Shown here: positions 15,770 through 25,260 of the stretch, piece after piece
Numbering within the stretch: position 1 is the stretch's first letter
Layout: every line of letters starts with the position of its first letter
Assembly: GCA_018333475.1 (NCBI GenBank)
Contig: JAGXTH010000002.1
Location: forward strand, 1 to 39,969
Reading direction: 5' to 3'
Source of the DNA: Simkania sp.
GTDB lineage: Bacteria; Chlamydiota; Chlamydiia; Chlamydiales; Rhabdochlamydiaceae
Length of the DNA: 39,969 nt
The notes under the pieces: generated by a model
Told to the model about the DNA's origin: nothing
The model's database searches: none
What the model saw: the letters and a program-made list of their open reading frames with translations, nothing else
Program-made: the position numbers and the translations under genes

Positions 15770-16003
15770 ATGGACAACAAAGCGATTCAAGAGAATATGT
15801 TTGAGAGATTCGAGGAGATGTTTGAGAACGACGACGAGATGAAATTTCTCATCGTTGACAAGATCTTTGATAGAAGCACTAGTCTAAAATGTCCTAGAGC
15901 TACTTGGGAAGAATTATGCGATGCTTTTGATAAGCTTTGGGAGTGGGATGCTGAGCATCTTCATGCGGATATGAAAGGGGCTGTTAGGGCTTTTGCAGAG
16001 TAA
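15770..16003 (+). CDS. Small acidic hypothetical protein
   Basis: 77 aa, strongly acidic and helical (FERFEEMFENDDEMKFLI, WEELCDAFDKLWEWD). GAGGTGAT precedes the ATG. No family recognised. Small acidic phage proteins of this type are sometimes DNA mimics or host-protein inhibitors, but this is only a possibility. Divergent from the P63C gene and followed 15 bases later by a tiny membrane-protein gene. Confidence 0.65.
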   Translation: MDNKAIQENMFERFEEMFENDDEMKFLIVDKIFDRSTSLKCPRATWEELCDAFDKLWEWDAEHLHADMKGAVRAFAE

Positions 16004-16018
16004 TTTAATGGAGGGATT

Positions 16019-16084
16019 ATGTTAATTTTTCTTGTGATTTGTTTTTGTGTAGGCCTAGGACTGGCGATAATCGCTAATCTTTAA
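16019..16084 (+). CDS. 21-aa membrane peptide
   Basis: A frame starting ATG 16019 with a near-perfect GGAGGG site reads MLIFLVICFCVGLGLAII and ends ANL. It is a bare membrane helix with hardly any flanking residues. Its last bases overlap the end of the convergent ejection-protein gene. The strong ribosome site argues that it is real; function unknown. Confidence 0.5.
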   Translation: MLIFLVICFCVGLGLAIIANL

Positions 16085-17466
16085 TCGGACAAAAGATCTG
16101 GATCATCTTCTATAGCTTTGGATAGTTTGTTGAGATTATGATTCATAAAGGCAGAATCTCCTCTAGCAGCCCCATCCAAAACGTTCAAATAGTACTTACG
16201 CAAGGATTTATTTTTAACTATTCGGGCTCCTAATTCTCCTACTTTTGTTCCAGCAAAAGCGATTAATGCGCCTGCACTAGTAGGGACAATAGCTCCAGGA
16301 TTTGTAAAAATTTCTGTCACTATCGTCCCTATTCCTGTTGCTCCTATAGTTTTTGCATTTCTCTCTATAAATCTAGATATTTTTTTACTTTCTTCTATAG
16401 CGCCATGGACTCCTTGAGCTTCTTGCCATTTATTATACCATTTAGGATTTGTTGATCCGTAATCTTTAAGACCGCTTTTCACAAGATCATCTGCTTTTTC
16501 TGTCATGGCAATAGCGGTTTTTATTCCTTTTTTATCTCCAGAAAAACGTTTATACAAATCGCCTCTTTCAGTATTTATCTTTTTAGAAAACTCTTCTAGT
16601 TCGTCTACAGAGATTCTCCCTTTACCTTTACGTGTAGCTTCAATGACTTCTTTTACTTTTTCTAATGCATAGGAATGAGTGGATGCTTTTCCTCCTTTTT
16701 CTAATTCCCTCTGTAAACGGAGAGCTTTCGCATGTAAATGCCTAGCATCAACTGTTGCATTAGAAGGTTTAAGAGATGAAGCTTCCTTATATAGTGAGGA
16801 TTTATATTTTTCAGCTCCACGAAGACCATTTTGTGATAATAAACTTCCTATAACTACTGTTCCCATCTTTAAATAATTAGCTGTATCTTCGTCGACTCCA
16901 AGTCTTTTAGCTATATCTTTAACGGATTCTCCAGATGCTTCTAATCCTGTGGCAGTAGCTACTTTTTTTCCTATTTGCTTTATGATCGAAACTGTTGTTC
17001 CAGCTAGTCTAGCTGTTTTTGAAGAAGGAATTGGGATAAGAAGATCAGTGACCCCTTGCACAAATTCGCTTGCTGAAGCTTCCCCAGATGTTTTAGGCTT
17101 GGAGTATTCCGGTCTTCTAGATTCTAACTGTTGAGTCGTAGGCAATAATTCAGAAACCCAAGTCTTTTCATAATCTTGAGGAGGTTGTCCTGTGATAGCT
17201 TCGCTGATTTTTCCCGTTCCCTTGTGGATAAGAGATAGAAAATTTCCAGGAGCTCCTGTGATGACATCTTTTATATCTTCTGCGGTCCTAACAGCTCCCC
17301 TTACGCTTTTACCAATTACTCCCTCTTTTTCTTCTTCAAATTCTTCCTCCTTTTCTGGAGTAGAAATCATCTTTTTGAAGTAAGAAGAAGTTCCTTCAAT
17401 TTCAGGAGATTTATTGGCTTTTTTCTCTGAAAGATTTTGCTTGTAAGATTTTAGATAAGCGCTCAT
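16081..17466 (-). CDS. Ejection/internal virion protein
   Basis: 461 aa. The acidic, Lys/Glu-rich N-terminus is followed by long amphipathic helices and small Ala/Gly-rich hydrophobic segments (GTIVTEIFTNPGAIVPTSAG, ALIAFAGTKVGELG near 380-415). Size, composition and place (third of three genes behind tail proteins) fit the P22 gp16-type ejection proteins that enter the host envelope with the DNA. Sequence homology is not obvious to me. ATG overlaps the upstream stop as ATGA. Confidence 0.7.
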   Translation of the reverse strand: MSAYLKSYKQNLSEKKANKSPEIEGTSSYFKKMISTPEKEEEFEEEKEGVIGKSVRGAVRTAEDIKDVITGAPGNFLSLIHKGTGKISEAITGQPPQDYEKTWVSELLPTTQQLESRRPEYSKPKTSGEASASEFVQGVTDLLIPIPSSKTARLAGTTVSIIKQIGKKVATATGLEASGESVKDIAKRLGVDEDTANYLKMGTVVIGSLLSQNGLRGAEKYKSSLYKEASSLKPSNATVDARHLHAKALRLQRELEKGGKASTHSYALEKVKEVIEATRKGKGRISVDELEEFSKKINTERGDLYKRFSGDKKGIKTAIAMTEKADDLVKSGLKDYGSTNPKWYNKWQEAQGVHGAIEESKKISRFIERNAKTIGATGIGTIVTEIFTNPGAIVPTSAGALIAFAGTKVGELGARIVKNKSLRKYYLNVLDGAARGDSAFMNHNLNKLSKAIEDDPDLLSD

Positions 17467-18611
17467 TCAATACCTAATATGCTAGGATCAACGATCTTGT
17501 ACCCTGCTTTTTTAGCCATTTCCAAAGCTTTAGCGTCTCTTTCCTCTTCTGTATTACCTTTAGCTTTGTGATAAAAAACTTTGTACTTTCCTTCAGTCAA
17601 GGGCGTGCCTGGATATACTTTTTGTAGTGTATTGTAGAATTCTGGATTTTGAGACATTTCTCTGGATTCTTGGAGATCATAAGCTAATTTTTCCATTCTC
17701 TTTTCTGTGTAAGGCTTCATCTGTGTTCTTACTAAGGAATCTATATTAGCTGGTACATATCCAAGATCTTTTCTATATTGATCTGATAAAATTTGCGCTA
17801 TTTCCAATTCTTTTTTATCTAAATCTAGAACCGTTTTAGCTATATTCAATTTAGCCATTTGGGATTCTTTGGTTTCTCCAACTTGAGCAAAAGCGCTAGA
17901 AATTTGTTTTTCTATGAATTGGTTAGGACGCGCTCCTACTTTGTCCAAAGCTCCGATTAAATTTACTTTAGCTGCTGCTTGTAATGTTGCTCCAGATTGG
18001 TCCCTAAGAGATGGAATATTTAATATATCAGCCCAAAAACTACCTCCCAAAGGAGACAATTGACCAGAATTCACCGCAGCAATAGAAGAATCAATTCCTA
18101 TTTCTCGTTCTCTTATTCCAGAAGTAGATTTTCCTAATTCATCAAGATATTTGTCCGATCTAGCAGAGTTATATGCTCTATCGGATTCGAATTCTTTTCT
18201 TCTTAGCTTTCTTTGTTCTGTTTTCTGTTTGCCCAGACCAGGATAAATTAATTCTAATGCCGTTTCTTCTTGCTCGGATTGTTCCGTTGTTGGCTCTTCT
18301 TTTTGCCTGGGATTTAATATTTGATTGGAAAAATCTTGCCTTGAAGTTTCAGGAATTTCTTTAGATAAATCAGATTTTCCTTTTGATTCTTGCGTGCTTA
18401 CTCCTGTTAATCTAGCTGCTACATCTTCACTTATCAGACCGGTGGCAAGAGCTAAAGCTATCCTATTCTTTTGTTTTGCGGCTTCTTTCGCATCAATTAA
18501 AGCAAGCTCATGCTTTTTTTGTTGTCCTTGCAAGAATCCCGATGCTAATCCCCCACCTAATCCTTTAGCTATAGAAGAAAATGGACTTGTGCCTTCAATG
18601 ATTTGTACCAT
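17463..18611 (-). CDS. Ejection/internal virion protein
   Basis: 382 aa. The N-terminal Gly/Ala segment (SIAKGLGGGLASGFLQGQQK) is followed by a long charged helical region and a Lys-rich C-terminus. It resembles the middle ejection protein of podovirus cassettes (P22 gp20-like) in size and design, not in recognisable sequence. GGGGATG precedes the ATG. It is closely packed with genes on both sides, so all three are made together late in infection. Confidence 0.65.
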   Translation of the reverse strand: MVQIIEGTSPFSSIAKGLGGGLASGFLQGQQKKHELALIDAKEAAKQKNRIALALATGLISEDVAARLTGVSTQESKGKSDLSKEIPETSRQDFSNQILNPRQKEEPTTEQSEQEETALELIYPGLGKQKTEQRKLRRKEFESDRAYNSARSDKYLDELGKSTSGIREREIGIDSSIAAVNSGQLSPLGGSFWADILNIPSLRDQSGATLQAAAKVNLIGALDKVGARPNQFIEKQISSAFAQVGETKESQMAKLNIAKTVLDLDKKELEIAQILSDQYRKDLGYVPANIDSLVRTQMKPYTEKRMEKLAYDLQESREMSQNPEFYNTLQKVYPGTPLTEGKYKVFYHKAKGNTEEERDAKALEMAKKAGYKIVDPSILGIE

Positions 18612-18613
18612 AA

Positions 18614-19144
18614 TTACATCCCCATTTTACCACTTGCAAAAGAACCAAGGCCTTGACCTATTCCACCTGCTAAAGATTCGCCAAAAGAAAGCCAAGGTGA
18701 TTTAACCAGTAGATTTTCTCTTGAGTCCCTTCCCAATAATTGCTGGCTGATCCCTAAAAGCTGATCGATCGCACTCTGTTGTAATCCAAGCCTATTAGCC
18801 TGCAATCTCTCAGCTAAACTAGATGCTTCAGCGCCCATCGCATTTTGGAATCCGCTTGATTTACGAGCACCAAAGCTCCCAGCTCCAGAAAAACGAGAGG
18901 CTAGATTCCCTTGCAGTTGGCTGAATTGTCGTAATGCAGGAGATTCAAGCTCGGCAAATTTAGACTGATCCCCAGAAGCTAAAGAAGATAGGTGTCCTAG
19001 ACCAGATCCTATCCCTCCCATAGATCCCTGATAGAGTTGATCGAATAGAGATTGTTGCTGAGGACTTAATCTATTGAGAGAAGCAACATCGTAACCACCG
19101 ACTCTTTTTGGATTCTTCATCCCCGTAGCCATTCCTATAGTCAT
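18614..19144 (-). CDS. Ejection-cassette protein, Gly/Ser-rich
   Basis: 176 aa, rich in Gly, Ser, Gln and Leu (SLNRLSPQQQSLFDQLYQGS, LASRFSGAGSFGARKSSGFQ). It matches the design of small ejection or peptidoglycan-proximal proteins of P22-like phages (gp7 position). GGAG lies 5 bases before ATG 19144. No lytic motif is visible. First of the three-gene cassette. Confidence 0.65.
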   Translation of the reverse strand: MTIGMATGMKNPKRVGGYDVASLNRLSPQQQSLFDQLYQGSMGGIGSGLGHLSSLASGDQSKFAELESPALRQFSQLQGNLASRFSGAGSFGARKSSGFQNAMGAEASSLAERLQANRLGLQQSAIDQLLGISQQLLGRDSRENLLVKSPWLSFGESLAGGIGQGLGSFASGKMGM

Positions 19145-19202
19145 AAAAACTCCAGTGAAATTTTAGTGTAGCATTCAAGGAATTTCTGTACTCAAGAAAA
19201 GC

Positions 19203-19673
19203 TCAAGGCTTGGCAATCCATTCTAAAACAATCGTTCCTGAAACAATTGCCGGCGAGCCGCCACCAGCTACAATCACAATATTTGTTCCTGTGATGTAAA
19301 ATGTCACCTGTCCGGCAATCGCTGTGCTTCCTGCATACACCGCACCGTACCAATTAGTCCCGTCTGTGAATGAGCCGAAACATCGAACAAAGCCAGATAT
19401 CTGAGAAAGATTTCTTCCATGTGCCACGTTACCGGCTCCGGTAAAGGCATACACTTGCCTAAAACCGTTCTGCCTTTGATTGCTAGAGACAAACCAAGTC
19501 TCTCCATTTTGAGCACTTCTATTCGTTGGGAATATGGATATGATTCTGTTGTTTACCGCATTGGCCGTATCGATGTAAGCCCGATTAACTTCTACGGTAA
19601 GCTGCCTTAGATCCTCGGGGAATTCCCTAGAGGTTCTAAGAAACGCTACTTGATTGACAATGTTAGTACTCAT
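19203..19673 (-). CDS. Structural protein behind gp10-like gene
   Basis: 156 aa. The N-terminal FPEDLRQLTVEVNRAYIDTA pattern and a beta-rich rest (GFRQVYAFTGAGNVAHG, ITGTNIVIVAGGGSP) are of the type seen in small structural proteins placed after tail genes of environmental podoviruses. Starts inside the last codons of the upstream gene. Function not assigned; head-tail accessory or fibre-anchoring are both possible. Confidence 0.65.
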   Translation of the reverse strand: MSTNIVNQVAFLRTSREFPEDLRQLTVEVNRAYIDTANAVNNRIISIFPTNRSAQNGETWFVSSNQRQNGFRQVYAFTGAGNVAHGRNLSQISGFVRCFGSFTDGTNWYGAVYAGSTAIAGQVTFYITGTNIVIVAGGGSPAIVSGTIVLEWIAKP

Positions 19674-22474
19674 ACGAGCAACTGACTTGGTGTGACTGCG
19701 ATAATCATCCCGTGCAACTCGATCTCAGCAAATTGGTTATTGAAGTTAGTATCTCTCATCTGCGCGTCAGAAAGGGTAAATCCCAATTGTACTGTATCTC
19801 CTATTAAGCTCGTATTCTGCCTATGCCATATCTGCGATTGTTGAGAAGCTGTAGGAGTTTGCAGATTGATGTTAGCAGGAGTTAGACCCAGATTTATCGA
19901 TTCAGGGCATGTGTAAAGAATAGAGCTGTATATCAACCCATCATTAAGAGTATTTACATTAGGAATTAGAGGCCCATTGTTGTATGGAGCATAGGCATTT
20001 TGGCTCAAGTAAATCTGTAAAGTGATTTGTCCATTTGCTGTCTTAGATAAAAGATACTGTTGAACGCCTATCCTAGTCTTTCTGCCCATTCCCCAAGCCA
20101 AAGGAAATTGCTTAGTCTGAATTAATGGTATGTACATCCTCTTGATCAATCCACCTCCTAAATAGGTCCCCGATGGAACGATCGAATTGGGACCGCCCAA
20201 TATGGTAAAGGTGTCGATGTCTACTACAGTGACGCTATAGATGTTTCCATTAATGTTGGAAACTCCTAAGCATCCAGAGATGATAATGTAATCACCTGTA
20301 TTCAGGCAGTGATTTGGGCAAGTGATGGTGACGCCTGATACGTTCTTTATGGATAAAGAATTCGATTCATTGGTTCCCGTGTCTCTAACAACCACAAATC
20401 CTTGTTGATTTCCAGCAATCACCGCAGGCTGGAATAGAGTAGAATCTCCAGCATTCCAAGGTTGGTTCCAGCTTCCCCATGTAGGGAATGTTTCACCTAC
20501 AGTTCCCCACGTGAATCCGCTTTGTTTCCTGAATGTTCCATAAGTGGTATAGCACTCATCGAAAATAGCCCAAGACTGATCTCTATAGTTATATAGTAAG
20601 GTTTGAGTAGGGAAAGTATAGATGCCAGAATTGCTCTGATTGCTTAAGTAAGTAAAGTAGATCCACTCGTTGATGAAGTCCCTTTGTGCTGTAACCCTCT
20701 CCGTTCCATTGTTGGTAAGAGCCACTTGGAATACTTGGTCAGGAATCGATAGATCTATTCTAGCTGCTTCAGTCTGTCCAGAGATGACAAAGCCTCTACT
20801 GCCTTTAGTAATCACCCCTTTATCCATGTTGATTGCTGAAAAGGTGCTCGTAGATCCTAATTCAGAGTTGGTGATAAAAAAGTTGAAAGGAACCGCGTCA
20901 TTTCCCGTATAGACCATTCTCACCTGGGCTGTATTTAACCCTAAGATAAGAACATCCTCGTTAGCAGAAACAGTGTTTATTGGCTGATCTACTCCTAACT
21001 GTATAAATCCCCCGAAACCTACTTGATCTTCCCAAAAAGCATTGGCAGAAGAAGTCTGATTAGTAGGAAGGAGAATAGGATTGAACACAGTAGTTGCAAG
21101 GCCTGCGTCGCCAGTGAATGAACAAGTGTAATAAGGTGTTCCATTTTGGCTATAGATAACCGTGTCTTGAAGATATTTTGGTGTTCCAGAAGAAGTTTGT
21201 ACCACAGGACCGAAAAATAACAGCCTATCCTTGAAAGGAACTATGATTCTAGCTCCTACCAAATAATACTGCCCTACTGGCAAATCAGATATGATAAAAG
21301 TATTGGTTGCTTGAGATAAAAGAGGAGGCGCAAAATTTACCCATCCCATGCCTTGAGAAAACACAGGCGGAAGAGTTCCGTTGACAGGAGCCCCATCATA
21401 CCATCGAAGACAGTCTTTAGTAGTATCTGATCGATTCGTTAGGTATTGAGCTATACCTGTTGCAACGGCTCCTCCAGCTCCTCCCAATGTAGCATTAGGA
21501 AATTCCACATCTACATGAGTAACATCGGGAACGTTTGTAACATAACAAGTCTGGAAATTGATTCCTGTGACTGTAGCTGTCGGGAATTCATTGAGAAATA
21601 AGAAATCTCCAACGACTAGACCGTGGGCTGCAATGGTTAATCTGGCAGTAGCTGGCGGACCTGGCACTATCATGGTCACTTCAGTCACTAGATTAAATTG
21701 CATACCAATGTTCGTACCAGAAAAAGGAACATTGATTCCATTTGTCGCCCACAAGGCACCCTGGTAATTGGTAGTCCAAAACTGTTGGTAGTCTTGACCA
21801 TTCCATGTGGTAGGAGTCCATGTAGTCTTTGGAGTATAACTAGGTAGAGAACCTGAAGAAGCGGGATTCTTGTAGAAGCTGACATCGAAACTAGAGTATG
21901 GATAGGCTGTATTTACCTGATAAGAATAACTATCATCAAAAGCAATGGTCCCTGGAAATGCTGAGGAAGCCATGACGAAATCCTCTAGTCCAAGAACCGG
22001 TAGCGTTGGGTAGTAATTAAACTGGGCAGAAACTGCATTCCCCGCTTGCGCAGCGATAACGATAGCTCCTGTCGCGTAGTTAATCGTCCCAGAGGGGCTA
22101 AGAGTCCCATCCATAGAGGGATCAGTATAGAGAGTGGGGCCTGGGGCTGTGATAGTGACCGACCCTGGAATAATCGATGCATTAGGAGCTAATGTAGTTA
22201 CTGAGGAAGTAGAGAATCCGCTAAGGATGTTTCCGGCTCCTATCCCGCCACCGCTTAAAGTAAGTGTTGCTGTTGAAGAATATGCAGTCGAAGCAGAGTT
22301 GAAAAAACGTTTAATCCTATTGAGAAGAGCTGTTCCTCTTTTCCTCTTTATTCTGCCTCTCCATTGATAAGCGTTGATAAGAACAGGAAAAGCGTCGTTA
22401 TCGATATTAAATGGGAGACGATCTGTTGTAAGACCCTTAGAAATGTCACCGACAGTGATATACTGGGTAGACAT
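19670..22474 (-). CDS. Large tail protein, gp10/stabilisation-like
   Basis: 934 aa. The N-terminus ITVGDISKGLTTDRLPFNID and a following WRGRIKRKRG string match a conserved podovirus structural family placed where P22 gp10 (packaged-DNA stabilisation, tail tube) lies. The body is beta-rich with WNQPWNAGDSTLFQ and repeated Trp/Tyr blocks and two copies of a C-N-x-H-G/NHCL-type motif (HGLVVGDFLFL, CPNHCLNTGDYIII). It is the largest virion protein and probably forms the short tail hub or nozzle. Exact P22 equivalence is inferred from order. Confidence 0.75.
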   Translation of the reverse strand: MSTQYITVGDISKGLTTDRLPFNIDNDAFPVLINAYQWRGRIKRKRGTALLNRIKRFFNSASTAYSSTATLTLSGGGIGAGNILSGFSTSSVTTLAPNASIIPGSVTITAPGPTLYTDPSMDGTLSPSGTINYATGAIVIAAQAGNAVSAQFNYYPTLPVLGLEDFVMASSAFPGTIAFDDSYSYQVNTAYPYSSFDVSFYKNPASSGSLPSYTPKTTWTPTTWNGQDYQQFWTTNYQGALWATNGINVPFSGTNIGMQFNLVTEVTMIVPGPPATARLTIAAHGLVVGDFLFLNEFPTATVTGINFQTCYVTNVPDVTHVDVEFPNATLGGAGGAVATGIAQYLTNRSDTTKDCLRWYDGAPVNGTLPPVFSQGMGWVNFAPPLLSQATNTFIISDLPVGQYYLVGARIIVPFKDRLLFFGPVVQTSSGTPKYLQDTVIYSQNGTPYYTCSFTGDAGLATTVFNPILLPTNQTSSANAFWEDQVGFGGFIQLGVDQPINTVSANEDVLILGLNTAQVRMVYTGNDAVPFNFFITNSELGSTSTFSAINMDKGVITKGSRGFVISGQTEAARIDLSIPDQVFQVALTNNGTERVTAQRDFINEWIYFTYLSNQSNSGIYTFPTQTLLYNYRDQSWAIFDECYTTYGTFRKQSGFTWGTVGETFPTWGSWNQPWNAGDSTLFQPAVIAGNQQGFVVVRDTGTNESNSLSIKNVSGVTITCPNHCLNTGDYIIISGCLGVSNINGNIYSVTVVDIDTFTILGGPNSIVPSGTYLGGGLIKRMYIPLIQTKQFPLAWGMGRKTRIGVQQYLLSKTANGQITLQIYLSQNAYAPYNNGPLIPNVNTLNDGLIYSSILYTCPESINLGLTPANINLQTPTASQQSQIWHRQNTSLIGDTVQLGFTLSDAQMRDTNFNNQFAEIELHGMIIAVTPSQLLV

Positions 22475-23046
22475 CAGTACCCTATAGCTAAATAGTAGAA
22501 CCCAAAACCAGCTGTGGAAAGAATGCCTGTAAATCCTGTTGTGGAAGGACCAGGAGAAGCTCTAACACTTAATTGAGAGCCTGAGGCGCTGTTAGAGGAA
22601 AGAGTCATAAATACAGCAAGTACAGATGTTGAAAAAGCTGTGGAAAAAGTAATCGCGTTTGAAGTGGCTGCCCCCGCGTTGAATCCAAAATTAAGAATCA
22701 ATCCCCATGGGGTCGTAATGCTGTAGTTTGTGCCTGAAGTGGTCAAAGCAAGGTTGGTCAACTGTTTGGTAGAGGTTCCATTTTGGAAGAAAAGAGAAGA
22801 TACCGTTCCTAATAATCCCGCTACACTATTGACAAACTCTACACCTACTGCACTTCCTACCCCAGGAGCTGCTTGGTTAGAAACGTAGTGTACCTGCTTA
22901 TGCAATCCCCCTGTAGCATTTCCAAAACTCACATGATCTACTGCAATCAGATCATCGATAGAATTGGTGTTTTCCTTCATGTTTGGCTGATCTGAAGACG
23001 GATTGTTGTTAGTAGCTGGGATATCTCTAGTATAAGTAAAGCTCAT
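22474..23046 (-). CDS. Fibre-like protein with gp53-type C-terminal domain
   Basis: 190 aa. The N-terminus (PNMKENTNSIDDLIAVDHVS) is a typical phage attachment linker. The last 75 residues (WGLILNFGFNAGAATSNAIT, then FSTSVLAVFMTL ... GFYYLAIGY) match the gp53-like C-terminal domain of tail fibres, a small trimeric tip. It lies between the adaptor and the large tail gene and overlaps both neighbours by a few bases, so it may be a stopper or short spike and not the main adhesin. Confidence 0.75.
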   Translation of the reverse strand: MSFTYTRDIPATNNNPSSDQPNMKENTNSIDDLIAVDHVSFGNATGGLHKQVHYVSNQAAPGVGSAVGVEFVNSVAGLLGTVSSLFFQNGTSTKQLTNLALTTSGTNYSITTPWGLILNFGFNAGAATSNAITFSTAFSTSVLAVFMTLSSNSASGSQLSVRASPGPSTTGFTGILSTAGFGFYYLAIGY

Positions 23047-24188
23047 ACGCTTCCTGAAGCTCCATAAAATGTAGATTGACCCATTGGCTGACTATAGATT
23101 GTTTCTGCCTTAGTGCTCGTGAATTGCCTTTGGCTTCTTTTCCAAACAAGCATCTCTTGCTCTCTAAACAAAGGCTCGTAAAAGTTGAATTGCTCGACAT
23201 CTCCTGTATCACTGAGGATCTTTCGAGCGGCTCCCCTAGCGATATACTCGCTCATGTAGGCAAAAGGAATCGCCGTAGAGGAAGTTAAGAATGCAGCTGG
23301 GGTGAGATAGGCATCCATCTCGATATAGTAAGAAATATCAGGAGGAGGACGAATCGTGATGATGTTGTTGTAGAACAAGATCCCTCTAGGTATGCCTTGC
23401 TGGTAGAAATAGCACTGCACGTTGATAGGGGTTTGATCTGGAATCGTAGTGCTGAACGTCACATAGATAACGCCAGTGTCGTAGTTCACAACGTTTGTCG
23501 TAGCACCCCAAGAATTGGTTGTGTTACCTGTCAAAAGTCCAAGATTGACATCGGTTGTCAAGAATTGTCCAGAATCGTTCACAACGATCGTACGTCCTGT
23601 GGAATCTACTGTTGTGATGAATACAGCCGGAAATACGCTGGTTTTAGGCACAGAAGTGTTAAGAGTAGACACATATAGAGGGTCAGCTGTACCGCTAGGA
23701 GCATTGGCAGCGATGATGCCTGTGTTATCTACGTGTCCTCGTAAAGCAGGGAAAGAGGGGAGATTAAGAGTATATGTAGCAGTTCCATCCCCTAGACCTG
23801 ATTGATTTAGTGGCTGCATATACTTAGAGAAGTTGCTGAAGAATGGCCCTCTTTGCGTATAAAAAGGCACCTTTCTGCCATTAGCATACGCCGGCGCTAA
23901 AAACCCTTGATAGACAGGATAGTAAGAGATTGCTGTTGTGGGATCTGATCCTTCTACTTGCGCCGGATAGGAGTTGATGCCATAAAGAGGCATGTTGTAT
24001 TGATCTATGCCAGGAGATGTCTGGAAACCATACTCAGTCTTGAGATCGAATAGCTGCACTCTAGCATCGACATCCATCAACCAGAAACGGTTTATATAGT
24101 CGATGATAAGGTTGTCGGACAAAGAGGTATTGGAGGGTGTTTTGACTATCCTTCGGACGTAAGTAATTACATCGCCTAACAAGTTCAT
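23043..24188 (-). CDS. Head-tail adaptor-type structural protein
   Basis: 381 aa. The helical N-terminus (VITYVRRIVKTPSNTSLSDN, LIIDYINRFW) followed by YPVYQGFLAP and a long beta-rich insertion is the pattern of phage proteins in the P22 gp4 / head-completion position. The C-terminus returns to helix (YMSEYIARGAARKILSDTGD). Starts as ATGA over the upstream stop. Assignment rests on order and fold pattern. Confidence 0.65.
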   Translation of the reverse strand: MNLLGDVITYVRRIVKTPSNTSLSDNLIIDYINRFWLMDVDARVQLFDLKTEYGFQTSPGIDQYNMPLYGINSYPAQVEGSDPTTAISYYPVYQGFLAPAYANGRKVPFYTQRGPFFSNFSKYMQPLNQSGLGDGTATYTLNLPSFPALRGHVDNTGIIAANAPSGTADPLYVSTLNTSVPKTSVFPAVFITTVDSTGRTIVVNDSGQFLTTDVNLGLLTGNTTNSWGATTNVVNYDTGVIYVTFSTTIPDQTPINVQCYFYQQGIPRGILFYNNIITIRPPPDISYYIEMDAYLTPAAFLTSSTAIPFAYMSEYIARGAARKILSDTGDVEQFNFYEPLFREQEMLVWKRSQRQFTSTKAETIYSQPMGQSTFYGASGSV

Positions 24189-24772
24189 TGGAATGCGCTC
24201 TTAAATCCACCAACAGTTACGACATCTGGACAAGGTTCCGCAGTTAGACGAGCTTTTTTGTCTTTGTAAGCCATCTGTCCGTAGAAATCTACACCTTGCT
24301 CATGCCCTATGTGACCATCTTCTTTCATTTTAAGACGATCATAGACCTTACCTCTAATCTGCTCGGCCAAATGTCTTGGACCCCATACCGCCTTGCCTAC
24401 AGGAACATCCCAAAGTTCCGCTGGTATTCCACCATAAGGACGAGTCCAAATATCTCGAATCCATTCCCCTTCGGCTTCTTTGTTTTCAACGATGAAACGG
24501 ACGATTTGTTTTCTGTATTCCCATTCTGCACGGAAATCTTCATTGAATTTCTGCCCAGGAGCAAACATCGTTCGTTTAGGCTTCAAGTAGATGTCTTGAG
24601 AGTTTCTGATCTCTCTAGAGCTAAGTTTTGTAGAAGGTTCTTGTTCTGCTAACGGAAGATTAGACGTATCAGTCTTAGCCAATTCTCTTAAATTTTCTTC
24701 GAAGGCATTGAAATTCTCTTGAGCCTTGTCTAGCTCTTTTTGGCTCTCACTGTTTACTCTAGGTTTGGTCAT
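24185..24772 (-). CDS. Hypothetical protein in structural operon
   Basis: 195 aa, charged and helical at the N-terminus (SQKELDKAQENFNAFEENLR), then EWEYRKQIVRFIVENKEAEG and a Trp/Gly/Pro-rich middle (IWTRPYGGIPAELWDVPVGK). No domain recognised. GAGG lies just upstream of the ATG. The soluble, mixed composition suggests an assembly or internal protein more than a surface fibre. Confidence 0.65.
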   Translation of the reverse strand: MTKPRVNSESQKELDKAQENFNAFEENLRELAKTDTSNLPLAEQEPSTKLSSREIRNSQDIYLKPKRTMFAPGQKFNEDFRAEWEYRKQIVRFIVENKEAEGEWIRDIWTRPYGGIPAELWDVPVGKAVWGPRHLAEQIRGKVYDRLKMKEDGHIGHEQGVDFYGQMAYKDKKARLTAEPCPDVVTVGGFKSAFQ

Positions 24773-24778
24773 GGTTCC

Positions 24779-25198
24779 TCAACTAATATTTATAAAAGAT
24801 CCTGGTATATTCAAATTTATATTGCTAGGAGAAATATTGGTCTGACCGCTGTTTACGTCACCAATGGCGCAAATCTGAGGGGGCGTAGGGCCGTAGGCAG
24901 GAGAAGGGATGAATGTATCGTAGGCTCTAGAATCTAGGTTGATGACAACCTGATTCGAAGCTGGAATGCTAGTTACGTAGTTCTCTTGGCCATTGAGTTG
25001 AAATGTTCCGTAGAACGATGGGATCCATGTTCTAACGAGCTGTCCTACAACATAGTCATGATCAGAGCTCGTTGTGATCGTAGTAGAGAGTCCTAAGCTT
25101 ATATTGGAAATCGTGAACTTTCTAGGAGCGTAATACTCGGGGTGAATAGGAGGATTTCTGTAGGGGGCTATAGGAGGCTGATTAAACGGGTTTGACAT
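24779..25198 (-). CDS. Small structural protein with capsid-associated repeat
   Basis: 139 aa from ATG 25198, which has AAGGTG upstream; the start at 25225 sits in a terminator stem. It contains SDHDYVVGQLVRTWIPSFYG and QLNGQENYVTS, which is paralogous to ANHNYVVGQEIAFRIPSLWG in the protein at 25.3-26.4 kb. This repeated fold (H-x-Y-x-V-G-Q, I-P-S) is probably an Ig-like decoration domain. The pair may form a head-decoration or collar set. Confidence 0.7.
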   Translation of the reverse strand: MSNPFNQPPIAPYRNPPIHPEYYAPRKFTISNISLGLSTTITTSSDHDYVVGQLVRTWIPSFYGTFQLNGQENYVTSIPASNQVVINLDSRAYDTFIPSPAYGPTPPQICAIGDVNSGQTNISPSNINLNIPGSFINIS

Positions 25199-25206
25199 AG
25201 GCACCT

Positions 25207-25236
25207 TAAAAGAAACCGGCCCCATATAGAGGCCGG
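25207..25236 (-). terminator. Intrinsic terminator in the structural operon
   Basis: On the minus strand CCGGCC (25236-25231), 9-base loop, GGCCGG (25221-25216) is followed by TTTCTTTT (25215-25208). It lies just after the gene ending at 25261 and would lower expression of downstream genes relative to the capsid genes. Confidence 0.65.
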
Positions 25237-25260
25237 AATCGGGGTTTTTACTTCCAATTT

